Shown: piece after piece, positions 24,205 through 33,296 of the stretch
Position numbering within the stretch: position 1 is the stretch's first letter
How the letters are laid out: each line of letters starts with the position of its first letter
Assembly: GCA_002338565.1 (NCBI GenBank)
Contig: DDIN01000008.1
Coordinates: 747,360-811,359 of the forward strand
Source of the DNA: Hyphomonadaceae bacterium UBA1849
GTDB lineage: Bacteria > Pseudomonadota > Alphaproteobacteria > Caulobacterales > Hyphomonadaceae
DNA length: 64,000 nucleotides
Direction of reading: 5' to 3'
The notes under the pieces: model-generated
Database searches by the model: none
What the model was told of the DNA's origin: nothing
The model's input: the letters and a program-made list of their open reading frames with translations, nothing else
Translations under genes and position numbers: made by a program

Positions 24205-25502
24205 ACGTCAGGCGTTTCTGCTTCGTCGTCATCTGCATAGGAGGCTGTCGCGCGGAAATAGGCGAACAGCCCCATAAAGCTCAGAACGACTGCCGAAAAG
24301 ATAAACGGGAAGGCCGGGTGTATGTTTTCATACGCCCACAGCCCGAATATGGGTGAGGCGACAAACCCCATTCCATTTGCTGCTGTCACCAGGCCTGCCA
24401 CATTGCCCTGCAGTGTCGTGCCGACGGCAAGCGATGCACCGGACGTAAAGCCCGGCCGTGAAAAGCCCTGCCCGATCCCATAGAGAATTTGCGCGAGGCC
24501 AAAGATTTCCAGCGTCGGAATGGAAATGGTCAGAAACGCTGACATGATCAAAAGCACAGACCCAGAAATCATCAGCGCTTTGGGTGAGAGCTTTAAGCGC
24601 GGAATCAGCGCCAGCTGCGCCGTCAGCGTGGCAAGTGCCCCCAGCGTCATCACGATACTCAGCTCGCCAGCCCCCGGATTTTCATTCGTCGGCGAGGCAT
24701 CTGGCAGAAGCCCTGCCTCATACAGACGGTCCAGCATAAAATACGGGAAGGTCTGCAGCATCACACCGGACACCAGCGAGAGGCCGATGCCGTAAATCAG
24801 GAATGGCCGGACGCCCGGCTCACGCCAGAGGCCTTTACCTTCATTGGTCTCCACCTCTTCGATCTGCGGCGGGCGATTTTCCGGCAGACGGAACCAGATT
24901 AGAAGGCCGATCACACTGGCGATAATGGCGATTACATAGACTGGCGCCAGAAGGTGGACCTGCTTAATCAGAACACCGGCAAGGCTTGGCCCGATCGCCG
25001 TCCCAAAGGTAAAGCCCGAGGTCAGCGAGGCGATTTCTTCAGTCCGCTTCTTAGAAGACGTCCGGTCAGCCACATAAGCCTGCGCGGCCGGGTTGGTGCC
25101 CGATCCGAAGATACCGAAAAGCGACCTGCCCGAGATAAGAAGTACGAAGATGAGCGGCCAGAAGGTGATAAAGCCGCCAAGGCTGAGCGCACCTACCGTT
25201 CCAAACAAAATCATAGACAGCGCAAAACCCGCCATCCCCAGCGCCGCGACGGGCCTGCGCCCCCACCGGTTGGACTTCTTCCCCCAATACGGGCTGGTCA
25301 CGACCCAGAGAAACGCTGAGAGCGAAAAGATCGCGCCCGCCGTCCAGGCCGGCAACTCAAGACGCCGCACAAGCAGAGGCAATACCGAGGTGATGAGCAT
25401 AGTGTTGCCCGCGCCAACAGCCATTAGCGCAAAGAAGAGCAGGCGGAATGCGCCGCGTCTTTCTGGGGGTGTCGGGGAAGCTGCCTCGGTTGTCATGGCC
25501 AT
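24201..25502 (-). CDS. Major facilitator superfamily transporter
   Basis: A 433-residue inner-membrane protein with about twelve membrane segments and MFS motif A-like GKKSNRWGRRP between segments 2 and 3, plus a PSLAGVL segment in helix 5 like motif C of drug/proton antiporters. It resembles the TetA-like efflux group; the substrate is unknown. A hydrophilic loop (residues 205-225) divides the halves. The acidic C-terminus (DDDEAETPDV) is cytoplasmic. Start at 25502 or two codons later. No regulator is adjacent. Confidence 0.85.
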   Translation of the reverse strand: MAMTTEAASPTPPERRGAFRLLFFALMAVGAGNTMLITSVLPLLVRRLELPAWTAGAIFSLSAFLWVVTSPYWGKKSNRWGRRPVAALGMAGFALSMILFGTVGALSLGGFITFWPLIFVLLISGRSLFGIFGSGTNPAAQAYVADRTSSKKRTEEIASLTSGFTFGTAIGPSLAGVLIKQVHLLAPVYVIAIIASVIGLLIWFRLPENRPPQIEEVETNEGKGLWREPGVRPFLIYGIGLSLVSGVMLQTFPYFMLDRLYEAGLLPDASPTNENPGAGELSIVMTLGALATLTAQLALIPRLKLSPKALMISGSVLLIMSAFLTISIPTLEIFGLAQILYGIGQGFSRPGFTSGASLAVGTTLQGNVAGLVTAANGMGFVASPIFGLWAYENIHPAFPFIFSAVVLSFMGLFAYFRATASYADDDEAETPDV

Positions 25503-25665
25503 CTTTTGCGCCTCGCTTTTGCGACGGTCAACAACTGTCTTTACGTCGTACGGCTCATGAAATTCGATTGACGGACTTATCGTTAATTCGCTCCCCGCAG
25601 AAACCGTGCGTTAAGCCTAATGGGCTATGACATTACCCAATATAACAACAGAAAAGTTGGGTTCG

Positions 25666-26535
25666 ATGTTTCAGATCATTGGAATCGTGGTCGTTTTCGG
25701 CATGGTGTTCGGGGGCTTCATGCTCGCCGGCGGACACTTTGACGTTATCATCAAAGCTGCGCCGTTCGAGATGATGATGATTGGCGGCTCTGCCGTTGGT
25801 GCGCTTCTGATCGGCAACTCTTTCAAAACCGTGCTCGGTGTTCTGGGCGGTTTTGGTAAGGCGATGGCCGGGCCGAAATGGAAACCCAAAGACTATACCG
25901 ACTTGTTATCGGTCCTATTTGTCTTAACGAAGACGATGAAGACCAAAGGGGTCGTCGCCATTGAGGCGCATATCGAGAACCCGAAAGAATCCCGCATTTT
26001 CCAGGAATATCCGAAGATTATGAAGGACCATTTCGCGCTCGATCTGATCTGCGACACGCTCCGCATGATGACCATGAACATGGAAGATCCACACCAGGTG
26101 GAAGACGCCATCGAGAAACAGATCGAAAAGCACCACCATGAGGCTCACGCACCAGCACACGCCCTTCAGGGCATGGCTGACGCGCTTCCGGCGCTTGGTA
26201 TTGTTGCCGCGGTTCTGGGTATCATCAAAACCATGGGCGCGATCAACCAGCCGCCTGAATATCTGGGTAAGCTGATCGGTTCGGCGCTGGTGGGTACATT
26301 CCTCGGCGTGTTCCTCGCTTACGGTCTGGTTGGACCATTCGCATCGCGCATGGGCGAAGTGATCGACGAAGAAGGCAAGTTCTATCAGATCATCAAAGAC
26401 GTTCTGGTGGCGCACCTGCACGGCAACGCAGCGCAGATTTCTGTCGAGATCGGTCGCGGCAATATTCCGAGCACCGCGCAGCCGACTTTCGCGCAGCTTG
26501 AAGAAGCCCTCAACAACGTTCCTGAAGCGGCTTAA
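25666..26535 (+). CDS. motA: Flagellar motor stator protein MotA
   Basis: Stator subunit that with MotB forms the ion channel driving the flagellum. Four membrane segments (about residues 3-20, 27-48, 160-180, 198-218 of the 289-residue form), a cytoplasmic loop with RIFQEYPKI, and the conserved prolines in ALPALGIVAAVLG and the LVGTFLGVFLAYGLVGP segment. The ATG at 25666 gives MFQIIGIVVVFGMVFGGF, the normal start of Caulobacter-type MotA; a start at 25627 would add thirteen residues. motB is not adjacent, and the gene lies 3 kb outside the main flagellar island. Confidence 0.93.
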   Translation: MFQIIGIVVVFGMVFGGFMLAGGHFDVIIKAAPFEMMMIGGSAVGALLIGNSFKTVLGVLGGFGKAMAGPKWKPKDYTDLLSVLFVLTKTMKTKGVVAIEAHIENPKESRIFQEYPKIMKDHFALDLICDTLRMMTMNMEDPHQVEDAIEKQIEKHHHEAHAPAHALQGMADALPALGIVAAVLGIIKTMGAINQPPEYLGKLIGSALVGTFLGVFLAYGLVGPFASRMGEVIDEEGKFYQIIKDVLVAHLHGNAAQISVEIGRGNIPSTAQPTFAQLEEALNNVPEAA

Positions 26536-26561
26536 TTTTCCGAAACGAAATCAGATGCGCT

Positions 26562-27719
26562 TTAGCTGTCACCCGACATAAGGCGCATCCAGTCACGGTG
26601 CTCCAGCCCGTAAATCATATCCATCAGCTCGAACTGCAAACCTGTCGGGCGTGAGATATTTGAATTCCACATCGCTGCAATGCCTGTCTGACGCTCCGGA
26701 TCGAACATGATCAGAGCGCGATAGCCCCGAACCGCGCCGCGGTGCCCGACCACTGTGCGGCCTTCATAATCGTAAATGCGCCAGCCAAGACCATAATCAG
26801 CATCCCGAATGCGATCATAACGGCGGCCCATGCCCCGCGCTTCGCGAAGGGTTTCAACAATCGGTGTGTGCGCCTCGGTCAGGGCCTCCTGAGAAAAGAC
26901 CGTTGGACGAAGCCCCATCTGCGCCTGAAGATAGCGCGCCATATCATCTGCTGAAGAGCTGATACCGCCCGCTGCCGCGACACGGAAGTAAGGCGGGGTG
27001 ATGCGATCCGCGACCATACGGCCACCGCGATAATTGTACGGGCGCGCATAGTTTCCACCAGCGACAAAACCGTCATAAGTGGAAGCCGCATTGCGCATAC
27101 CGAGCGGACGGAAGACGCGCTCAGACACAATCGTGTCAAAGTCATCGCCCGTCGTGTCGTAGAAAACTTCCTCAATCGTATCGAACGCGACATTCTGATA
27201 GCCATGGCACTGACCGACAGGACAGATCAGATCAAGATCACCCAGCATACCGCGAATGGCAGACGGCTCACGGCCGCTTTCAAGAATGTTGTCATACGCG
27301 TTGGAAACAAGGCCAAGGCGGTGAGACAGAACATCACGCAGCGTAGCGGTGTTTTCACCAAAACCGGGAAGGCGCAAAGTTGTCTGATATTCGGACACTG
27401 TATCATCCAGAGACAGAATCCCCTGGTGATCGAGCTCGGCTGCAATCGTGCCTGCAAGTCCTTTGGAAACAGATGCCCAACGGAAACGCGTGTCGGTGTT
27501 CACAGGGCTACCGCCCTCTTCTGTGAGGCCATAACCACGCACAAACCGGATATCGCCATTTTCGACAACAGCGACAGCCAGACCCATCATGTCATCGCGC
27601 TGCATAAGCAGGCGGATTCGCGCATCCAGATAGCCGTAATCAATCGATTCCGCCTGCGCCGTCGCGCCGAGGCAGAGCGCCATGAACAGACCCGAAAACC
27701 ACCGCATAGCCAATTTCAT
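26562..27719 (-). CDS. Serine hydrolase of the beta-lactamase/class C family
   Basis: Exported serine hydrolase with a signal peptide (FMALCLGATAQA) and the class C/penicillin-binding motifs: SxxK as SVSK near residue 84, YxN as YQN near 170, and HRG near 325 in place of KTG. Length 385. The family includes esterases, DD-peptidases and beta-lactamases; sequence alone does not decide. GAGAGATC precedes the ATG. It ends 27 bases from the convergent motA. Confidence 0.85.
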   Translation of the reverse strand: MKLAMRWFSGLFMALCLGATAQAESIDYGYLDARIRLLMQRDDMMGLAVAVVENGDIRFVRGYGLTEEGGSPVNTDTRFRWASVSKGLAGTIAAELDHQGILSLDDTVSEYQTTLRLPGFGENTATLRDVLSHRLGLVSNAYDNILESGREPSAIRGMLGDLDLICPVGQCHGYQNVAFDTIEEVFYDTTGDDFDTIVSERVFRPLGMRNAASTYDGFVAGGNYARPYNYRGGRMVADRITPPYFRVAAAGGISSSADDMARYLQAQMGLRPTVFSQEALTEAHTPIVETLREARGMGRRYDRIRDADYGLGWRIYDYEGRTVVGHRGAVRGYRALIMFDPERQTGIAAMWNSNISRPTGLQFELMDMIYGLEHRDWMRLMSGDS

Positions 27720-27880
27720 TCAAGATCTCTCCGGAGGGACAGTGCCGCTCAGACCGCGAATGCGCCGAACAGGACTCGCTTATTAGTTGGATAGAGCATG
27801 CAAACTTCAGACCGTCTGCTAAAGAAAATCCTAATGGGACGTCAACTTAACAATACAGCTCAGCGGGCGGGGGCATAAAA

Positions 27881-29254
27881 ATGCCGGTAAAGCCAGCAGG
27901 CCGGGAAGAACTTCATGCATTCTTCCAATTCGATGACATCATCGAACGCCCGGGCTTTGCCATCTTGCTCTTTCTACTCCAGCTCGCTGCAATGGGCTAT
28001 GGCTTTGCGTGGGCACTCGATTGGGACCGTCCTGGCCGGGAAGCCATTTTCGGGCTGGTCTATATGGATGCCGCGCTCGTCGCGCTGGCGATTATGGCCG
28101 CTTCCGCGTGTATCATCTTCCTGCTGCTCAGCCTTTTCAAATTGCTCACCCGCATAAGGCGCAACCAGAACAGACAAGCACTGGCGGCAAAGGCGCGTAG
28201 CGCTCTGCGGGAGGATTATAAACGCGCGCTACGCGCCATCTTAAAAGCATCCGGTTTGCGCCCGTCAGATATGTTGCCCGTCAGGACCGCAGGCCCACCT
28301 CAGCTGGAGCGCCTGCTCTTTGATGAGGACGATCTCGAAACGTTTCTGGGCCCCGTCAGGCATCAATCATTTCGGGCTGTTACGCCTTACGGACGCGACG
28401 TCGCCTACGGCCCTGCTGCACAACACAAACTCGCCGAAAGCACCTATTTTGAAGGCCTGTATACGCCGTTTTACCTTGTCTGCCTTTTTATCACAGATAC
28501 GCACTATGTTGTAGGTGAAGCCGTTTGCAATAGCCTGGCTGGAACGCTGCAAAGCCGCGTAAAACGTATCCCCAAACAGGACATCGCATCCTCAGATTTT
28601 CGTACCGCTCACCGGACTTTACCCCTTCCAGGCCGCATACTGGGCGACTGGCTGGCAAACCGGCGCTTCGACACCGCCGAGAGCCGGCGCGTTGCAACCC
28701 GTCTGCAAAAGCAGGAGCAGGCCAATAGGAAATCCGGGCACTACAGATATGCCAAAGCGGCCCCAGCGTACGGGATCTCTCAGAAAATCCGGTTCCTGGA
28801 GATTTCACTGAATGATGGTCGCACACTGCAGCTTCCGACACAGATTGATCAGGCGATCATTCTGAACGAGCCAACAGGCTATTTTCGGGAGTTTGATGAC
28901 GCGTCACCGCACACCTTCGCCACCGGCTGGGGCGATATCGCATTCAAGACACGTGAGTTCAGTCCCTACACCAGCGGTTATCTGGATGATCCGCCTGAAG
29001 GTGCGCAAGTCTCTGGCGAGCGCGCACTCTGGTCGACCGGGCGGCAGGTAACCCACCGCGCCTTTCTGGCATTTCCGAATTTGTTCGTGACACTGCTCAC
29101 GGCGCTTATTCTGGCTGCGGGCATTCTCTGGCTTATGAACAGCCTCACGAATGATACGAGCCAGAGCCAAAGCTCCAGTGATGAATCCGGCTACCGGATG
29201 GACACACCCCAAGGGATTGTGCCGGTACAGCCGGTTAAGGATCAACGCGCTTAA
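27881..29254 (+). CDS. Unknown membrane protein with large soluble domain
   Basis: Not recognised. 457 residues: two N-terminal membrane segments (about 23-45 and 57-85), a basic linker (RIRRNQNRQALAAKARSALREDYKRA-like), a soluble region of about 300 residues, one C-terminal segment (about 395-418, FPNLFVTLLTALILAAGILW) and a polar Ser-rich tail. The middle part contains GDIAFKTREFSPYTSGY. Nothing catalytic is evident. The gene has its own strand position between divergent and convergent neighbours, and flhG ends 16 bases beyond it. Confidence 0.68.
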   Translation: MPVKPAGREELHAFFQFDDIIERPGFAILLFLLQLAAMGYGFAWALDWDRPGREAIFGLVYMDAALVALAIMAASACIIFLLLSLFKLLTRIRRNQNRQALAAKARSALREDYKRALRAILKASGLRPSDMLPVRTAGPPQLERLLFDEDDLETFLGPVRHQSFRAVTPYGRDVAYGPAAQHKLAESTYFEGLYTPFYLVCLFITDTHYVVGEAVCNSLAGTLQSRVKRIPKQDIASSDFRTAHRTLPLPGRILGDWLANRRFDTAESRRVATRLQKQEQANRKSGHYRYAKAAPAYGISQKIRFLEISLNDGRTLQLPTQIDQAIILNEPTGYFREFDDASPHTFATGWGDIAFKTREFSPYTSGYLDDPPEGAQVSGERALWSTGRQVTHRAFLAFPNLFVTLLTALILAAGILWLMNSLTNDTSQSQSSSDESGYRMDTPQGIVPVQPVKDQRA

Positions 29255-29269
29255 AGTTGCGCGCGTTGA

Positions 29270-30118
29270 TCAGGCGCGTGGACGGTCCTCGTCGCTGGTT
29301 GGAAGTTCCCACCCACGGATGAGCGATTCTGCGATCTGCGCCGCATCAACCGCTGCACGTGTTGTAGACCAGCGCTCCATGATCGGAATCTGGTTGCGTA
29401 GGGCTTCACGTACATTCGGATCGCGCGTGACGATACCAGCCAGCGGCGGGCGGAAACCAAGGAAGGTCTGGCAGGCTTTGGCAATCGCCTCATACGTCTG
29501 GCGGCCACGTTGACGGTTGTCAGCCTGGTTGATCACGATGATCGGCTGAACAGATGGCGCATAGCCCTTCATGACCTTGATAAAGGCATACGCGTCCGTC
29601 ATGGATGCCGGATCGTCAGTCACCACGACGAGTGTGCGGTCAGCCGAGCGGGCAAGACGCATTACGTTGGTTTCAAGGCCCGCGGCAAGGTCGACGAGTA
29701 CGTGATCATACTGAAGCGCGAGCGCTGTCAGACCCGCTGCGAGGCGGGCAACCTCTTCCTGAGGAAGCGCGGCCATGGCACCTGATCCTGAACGGCCCGG
29801 AAGCACATCGAAACCACCTTCGGCAACGCCGCCCGAGACCGGCGTTACAGCGTGTTCAAGCTCTACCCAGCCTGCAATGACGGCCGCAAGGTCTGTTTCC
29901 GGAGCAATACCAAGGTGAACGTCTACGTTCGCAAGCCCCAGGTCACCATCTACCAGAAGCGTTCGTCGCCCGGCTTTGGCCAGGGCGCCTGCCAGCGCGG
30001 TAGACAGGAAGGTCTTCCCTACCCCGCCCTTACCGGACGCAACAGCGATGATTGATGCCGGCTGAACGCGAGATTGCGGTCCTGCCGTTTCTTTTTGTCT
30101 ACGAAAGCCGAAACTCAT
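29270..30118 (-). CDS. flhG: MinD-like ATPase FlhG (FleN/YlxH)
   Basis: ParA/MinD-type ATPase that limits flagellar number together with FlhF. Deviant Walker A GKGGVGKT near residue 29, DGDLGLANVDVHLG near 57 and VLVDLAAGLE near 136 are typical of FlhG. The N-terminal DQAxxLR motif that stimulates FlhF in some FlhG proteins is not seen in the first 25 residues. The ATG overlaps the flhF stop (TAATG), so the two are translated together. It is the last gene of the minus-strand flagellar run. Confidence 0.88.
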   Translation of the reverse strand: MSFGFRRQKETAGPQSRVQPASIIAVASGKGGVGKTFLSTALAGALAKAGRRTLLVDGDLGLANVDVHLGIAPETDLAAVIAGWVELEHAVTPVSGGVAEGGFDVLPGRSGSGAMAALPQEEVARLAAGLTALALQYDHVLVDLAAGLETNVMRLARSADRTLVVVTDDPASMTDAYAFIKVMKGYAPSVQPIIVINQADNRQRGRQTYEAIAKACQTFLGFRPPLAGIVTRDPNVREALRNQIPIMERWSTTRAAVDAAQIAESLIRGWELPTSDEDRPRA

Positions 30119-31113
30119 TACGCGGCTCCTTTCAGGGATTCTGCACCTGGCGCATGCTCGAGGAGTATGCGGGCGAGACGATTAGATGTGGCAGGGATTA
30201 AGCCCCCGCCGATAAATGGGGTCAGTGAGAGATGCGAGATATTAAGTCTGGCGTTCGCGATAGCGTACAAAACGCTTCCGCGGCGCTTTACAACATCGAG
30301 TTTGGTAATGATGCAACGTCGAATACCGAGTTCTGCAAAGGCTTTTATATTATCTTCCAGATCCAGCGGATGGCCTTCTGCAGAAATAACTAGAACCGGC
30401 TCCGCATCGACGAGGGTAATAAGGTCGCGAAGTCGATCCAGATCCTCTGAATCTGTCGGGTTGATCGGGGGGGTATCAATGACCATACCGCGGCCAAGCG
30501 CGCGAATCCGGTCATAACTTTTAAGCAGCTGGTCAGGCGTAAGCGACGTTGGCACCTTGCCGACATCGCGCTGCAGGTAAGCTGCAAGCTGGGACGAACC
30601 GGACGTCGCATCAAAGTCGGCGACAATCGGAACGGCTTCGCAGTTGGCAGCCTGTGACCGGCGGATAAACTTTGCAGCCGTAGACGTTTTACCTGAACCC
30701 GGCGGACCTACCAGCATTATTGGACGCTCAAGGCCTGGCGTGATGGGCGAATAGCCGACCATACCTTCCAGCGCATAAACGAAACCGTTTGAGAGATCGG
30801 TATTTGCATCAACGAGGCGTGCGCCCGTTGTTGCCAGAACGTCAGAGAACCCGTCCGGCGCACCATGCCATGAGAGAATATCTTTCAGCTGCTCGCGATA
30901 GCGGTTGAGCTGCAGAACCGGCGAAGGTCTTGGCTCCGCCTTTAATTCAAATTTCGGCGCAACCCGTTGTGTGGCCCGCTCCACCCCGGCGCGGACCTCA
31001 TAACCTGTTTCGGCCTCCCATTCGGACAGGATAACTGCATCCTGACCCATATCGGCGAAAGCGAGAGCTACCGCTTCCTCCCTGGTGGCCGCCGAGTAAA
31101 GCTTCATCTTCAT
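30118..31113 (-). CDS. flhF: Flagellar biosynthesis GTPase FlhF
   Basis: SRP-type GTPase that marks the site of flagellar assembly. An N-terminal B domain starts MKMKLYSAATREEAVALAF; the NG domain has the P-loop LVGPPGSGKTSTAAKF near residue 133, VADFDATSG near 160, VIDTPP near 207 (the usual DTAG is DTPP) and the base-specific TKLD near 268. Length 331, short because the linker between B and N domains is brief. It follows flhA by 14 bases and overlaps flhG. Confidence 0.88.
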   Translation of the reverse strand: MKMKLYSAATREEAVALAFADMGQDAVILSEWEAETGYEVRAGVERATQRVAPKFELKAEPRPSPVLQLNRYREQLKDILSWHGAPDGFSDVLATTGARLVDANTDLSNGFVYALEGMVGYSPITPGLERPIMLVGPPGSGKTSTAAKFIRRSQAANCEAVPIVADFDATSGSSQLAAYLQRDVGKVPTSLTPDQLLKSYDRIRALGRGMVIDTPPINPTDSEDLDRLRDLITLVDAEPVLVISAEGHPLDLEDNIKAFAELGIRRCIITKLDVVKRRGSVLYAIANARLNISHLSLTPFIGGGLIPATSNRLARILLEHAPGAESLKGAA

Positions 31114-31127
31114 GGCCGCTACTCCCC

Positions 31128-33272
31128 CTAAACCGTCCCGGCAGCGCGCAAGCGCGCTTTGGGATGAATTTCATTCTGAGACAGGACTGGTGTCTTCGGA
31201 CGGAAGCGATCGATCAGCGACTGTACAAACGGTCGGATCGCAGCACTCGTCAGAAGCACAGGCGTCATGCCTTGCTGGCTGGCCTTGTCAAAGGCCTGTC
31301 GGACCTCACCGGCAAACGCGTGAAGACGGGACGGTTCAAGCGCAAGCTGGCGCTCTGATCCCTGCCCGACAATGGCGTTTGCGAAGGTCTGTTCCCACCC
31401 CGGAGACATTGTGATGACCGGAAGCTGTCCGGTTTCATCGGAATTCACATGGCAAAGCTGTCGGCCCAGACGTGACCGCACATGCTCTGTAATAAAGGTC
31501 ATATCCTTATTGGCAGATGCTGCTTCGGCAATTCCCTCCAGAATTGTCGGCAGATCACGGATAGACACAAATTCGCGCAGCAGGTTCTGAAGAACGCGCT
31601 GAATGCCTGAAGTGCTGAGCTGGTTTGGTACGATATCTGCGACCAAGGCTTTCTGCTCCTGCGGCAGGTCATCCAGAAGGGATTTGACCGCGGCGAATGA
31701 GAGCAATTCAGCCATATTTTCCTTAACAATTTCGGTAAAATGCGTCGTAAGTACAGTTGCCGGATCAACAACCGTATAGCCGTTAATCGCAGCATCTTCC
31801 TTGCGCGCTTCGTCTACCCAGATCGCAGGAAGCCCGAAAACAGGCTCTGTGACGCGCTCACCAGAGATCGGTGAGGCATTACCCATCGCGTCCATGGCGA
31901 GGTGATGATTGAGCTTCAGACGGCCATCACCGGCCACAATTTCCTTAACGCAGATATGATAGGATTCAGACGGCAGTTCCAGATTGTCGACAATGCGCAC
32001 AGACGGCGCAACAAAGCCAAATTCAGCCGCAATCTGGCGACGGACGGCCTTGACCTGATCTGTCAGCTTACGGCCTTTGGTCTCATTGATGAGCGCCACC
32101 AGACCGAAGCCGAGTTCGATCTTGAGGTCATCAACGGCAAGAGAATCAGAGATTGGCGCTTCTTTTGGTTCAGCGGCTTTCTCGGTCTTGATCGCCTCTG
32201 CGATCTTGTCCTGTTCGGCAGCTTCCTTGTTCTGTTTATCTACACGGTAACCCATATAGCCAAGCGAACCAGCAAGCGCGAAAAACGGAATGATTGGCAT
32301 GCCAGGCAGGACACCCGCAAAAAAGGCTGCGCCAGCGACCATATAAAGTCCGAGCGGATTGCTCATCAGCTGCGTGCCGAACGCCTTATCGGCAGGACCA
32401 TCAAGACCGGCTTTAGAAACGAGAAGACCCGCGGCGATCGAGATAATCAGAGCTGGAATCTGGCTGACCAGACCGTCGCCGATTGTCAGACGGGTATAGG
32501 TATCGGCAGCAGTGTCGAAGGCTAGGCCTTCCTGCGCCACACCGATAATGATGCCGCCAATTATGTTGATGGCTGTAATCAAAAGGCCTGCGACCGCGTC
32601 ACCACGGACAAATTTCGAGGCACCATCCATGGCACCGAAGAAATTGCTTTCACCTTCAACGGTTTTACGGCGCTCGCGAGCCTCTTCTTCATTGATCAGG
32701 CCTGCAGACAGGTCAGCATCAATCGCCATCTGTTTGCCCGGCATGGCATCAAGCGTGAAGCGGGCTGCGACTTCGGCGATACGGCCAGAACCTTTGGAGA
32801 TCACGACGAAGTTCACAATCACCAGAATGATGAAGATAATAACGCCGATGACGTAATTACCGCCCATCACGAACGAGCCGAACGCCTTGATGACATCACC
32901 GGCCGCATCAGGTCCCTGAGCGCCGTTGGAGAGGATAAGCCGTGTTGAGGCCATATTCAGGCCAAGTCGCAGGAGCGTCGCGATCAACAGAACTGCCGGA
33001 AAGGCACTGAACTCAAGCGGCTTCTTGATAAGAAGCGCTGTCATCAGAACCAGAACAGAGAAGGTAATGGAAACGGCCAGCATCATGTCGAGCAGAATGC
33101 TCGGCATAGGCATGATCAGCATGATGATCAGGGCAAGAACCCCGACCCCCATGGCCACCTCGCTCTTGAGGCCGGACGTCAGAAAGGCCTGGACGTCAAA
33201 TCCACCAATACGCAAACCACCGCCGGCTGCGTTGCCTTCTGAAAGACCCTGAGATGACGTCGTATCAGCCAA
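31128..33272 (-). CDS. flhA: Flagellar export gate protein FlhA
   Basis: Large component of the flagellar type III export apparatus. About eight membrane segments in the first 340 residues, the FHIPEP signature region (RLGLNMASTRLIL near 100, RFTLDAMPGKQMAIDADLS near 190), then a cytoplasmic C-terminal domain of about 350 residues that docks substrates and chaperones. The length of 714 is slightly above average because of an N-terminal Gly-rich extension. It follows flbD by 24 bases, so it is likely in the fliF operon. Confidence 0.95.
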   Translation of the reverse strand: MADTTSSQGLSEGNAAGGGLRIGGFDVQAFLTSGLKSEVAMGVGVLALIIMLIMPMPSILLDMMLAVSITFSVLVLMTALLIKKPLEFSAFPAVLLIATLLRLGLNMASTRLILSNGAQGPDAAGDVIKAFGSFVMGGNYVIGVIIFIILVIVNFVVISKGSGRIAEVAARFTLDAMPGKQMAIDADLSAGLINEEEARERRKTVEGESNFFGAMDGASKFVRGDAVAGLLITAINIIGGIIIGVAQEGLAFDTAADTYTRLTIGDGLVSQIPALIISIAAGLLVSKAGLDGPADKAFGTQLMSNPLGLYMVAGAAFFAGVLPGMPIIPFFALAGSLGYMGYRVDKQNKEAAEQDKIAEAIKTEKAAEPKEAPISDSLAVDDLKIELGFGLVALINETKGRKLTDQVKAVRRQIAAEFGFVAPSVRIVDNLELPSESYHICVKEIVAGDGRLKLNHHLAMDAMGNASPISGERVTEPVFGLPAIWVDEARKEDAAINGYTVVDPATVLTTHFTEIVKENMAELLSFAAVKSLLDDLPQEQKALVADIVPNQLSTSGIQRVLQNLLREFVSIRDLPTILEGIAEAASANKDMTFITEHVRSRLGRQLCHVNSDETGQLPVITMSPGWEQTFANAIVGQGSERQLALEPSRLHAFAGEVRQAFDKASQQGMTPVLLTSAAIRPFVQSLIDRFRPKTPVLSQNEIHPKARLRAAGTV

Positions 33273-33296
33273 ACCCGTTACCTACTCTCATGACGC

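Noticed and set aside
27798..27878. 26-codon ORF ending two bases before the unknown membrane-protein gene
   Set aside because: It could be a leader peptide, but there is no ribosome site or attenuator-like structure to support it.
31902..32525. 207-codon plus-strand frame opposite flhA
   Set aside because: Lies within the conserved flhA gene; composition follows the complementary codons.
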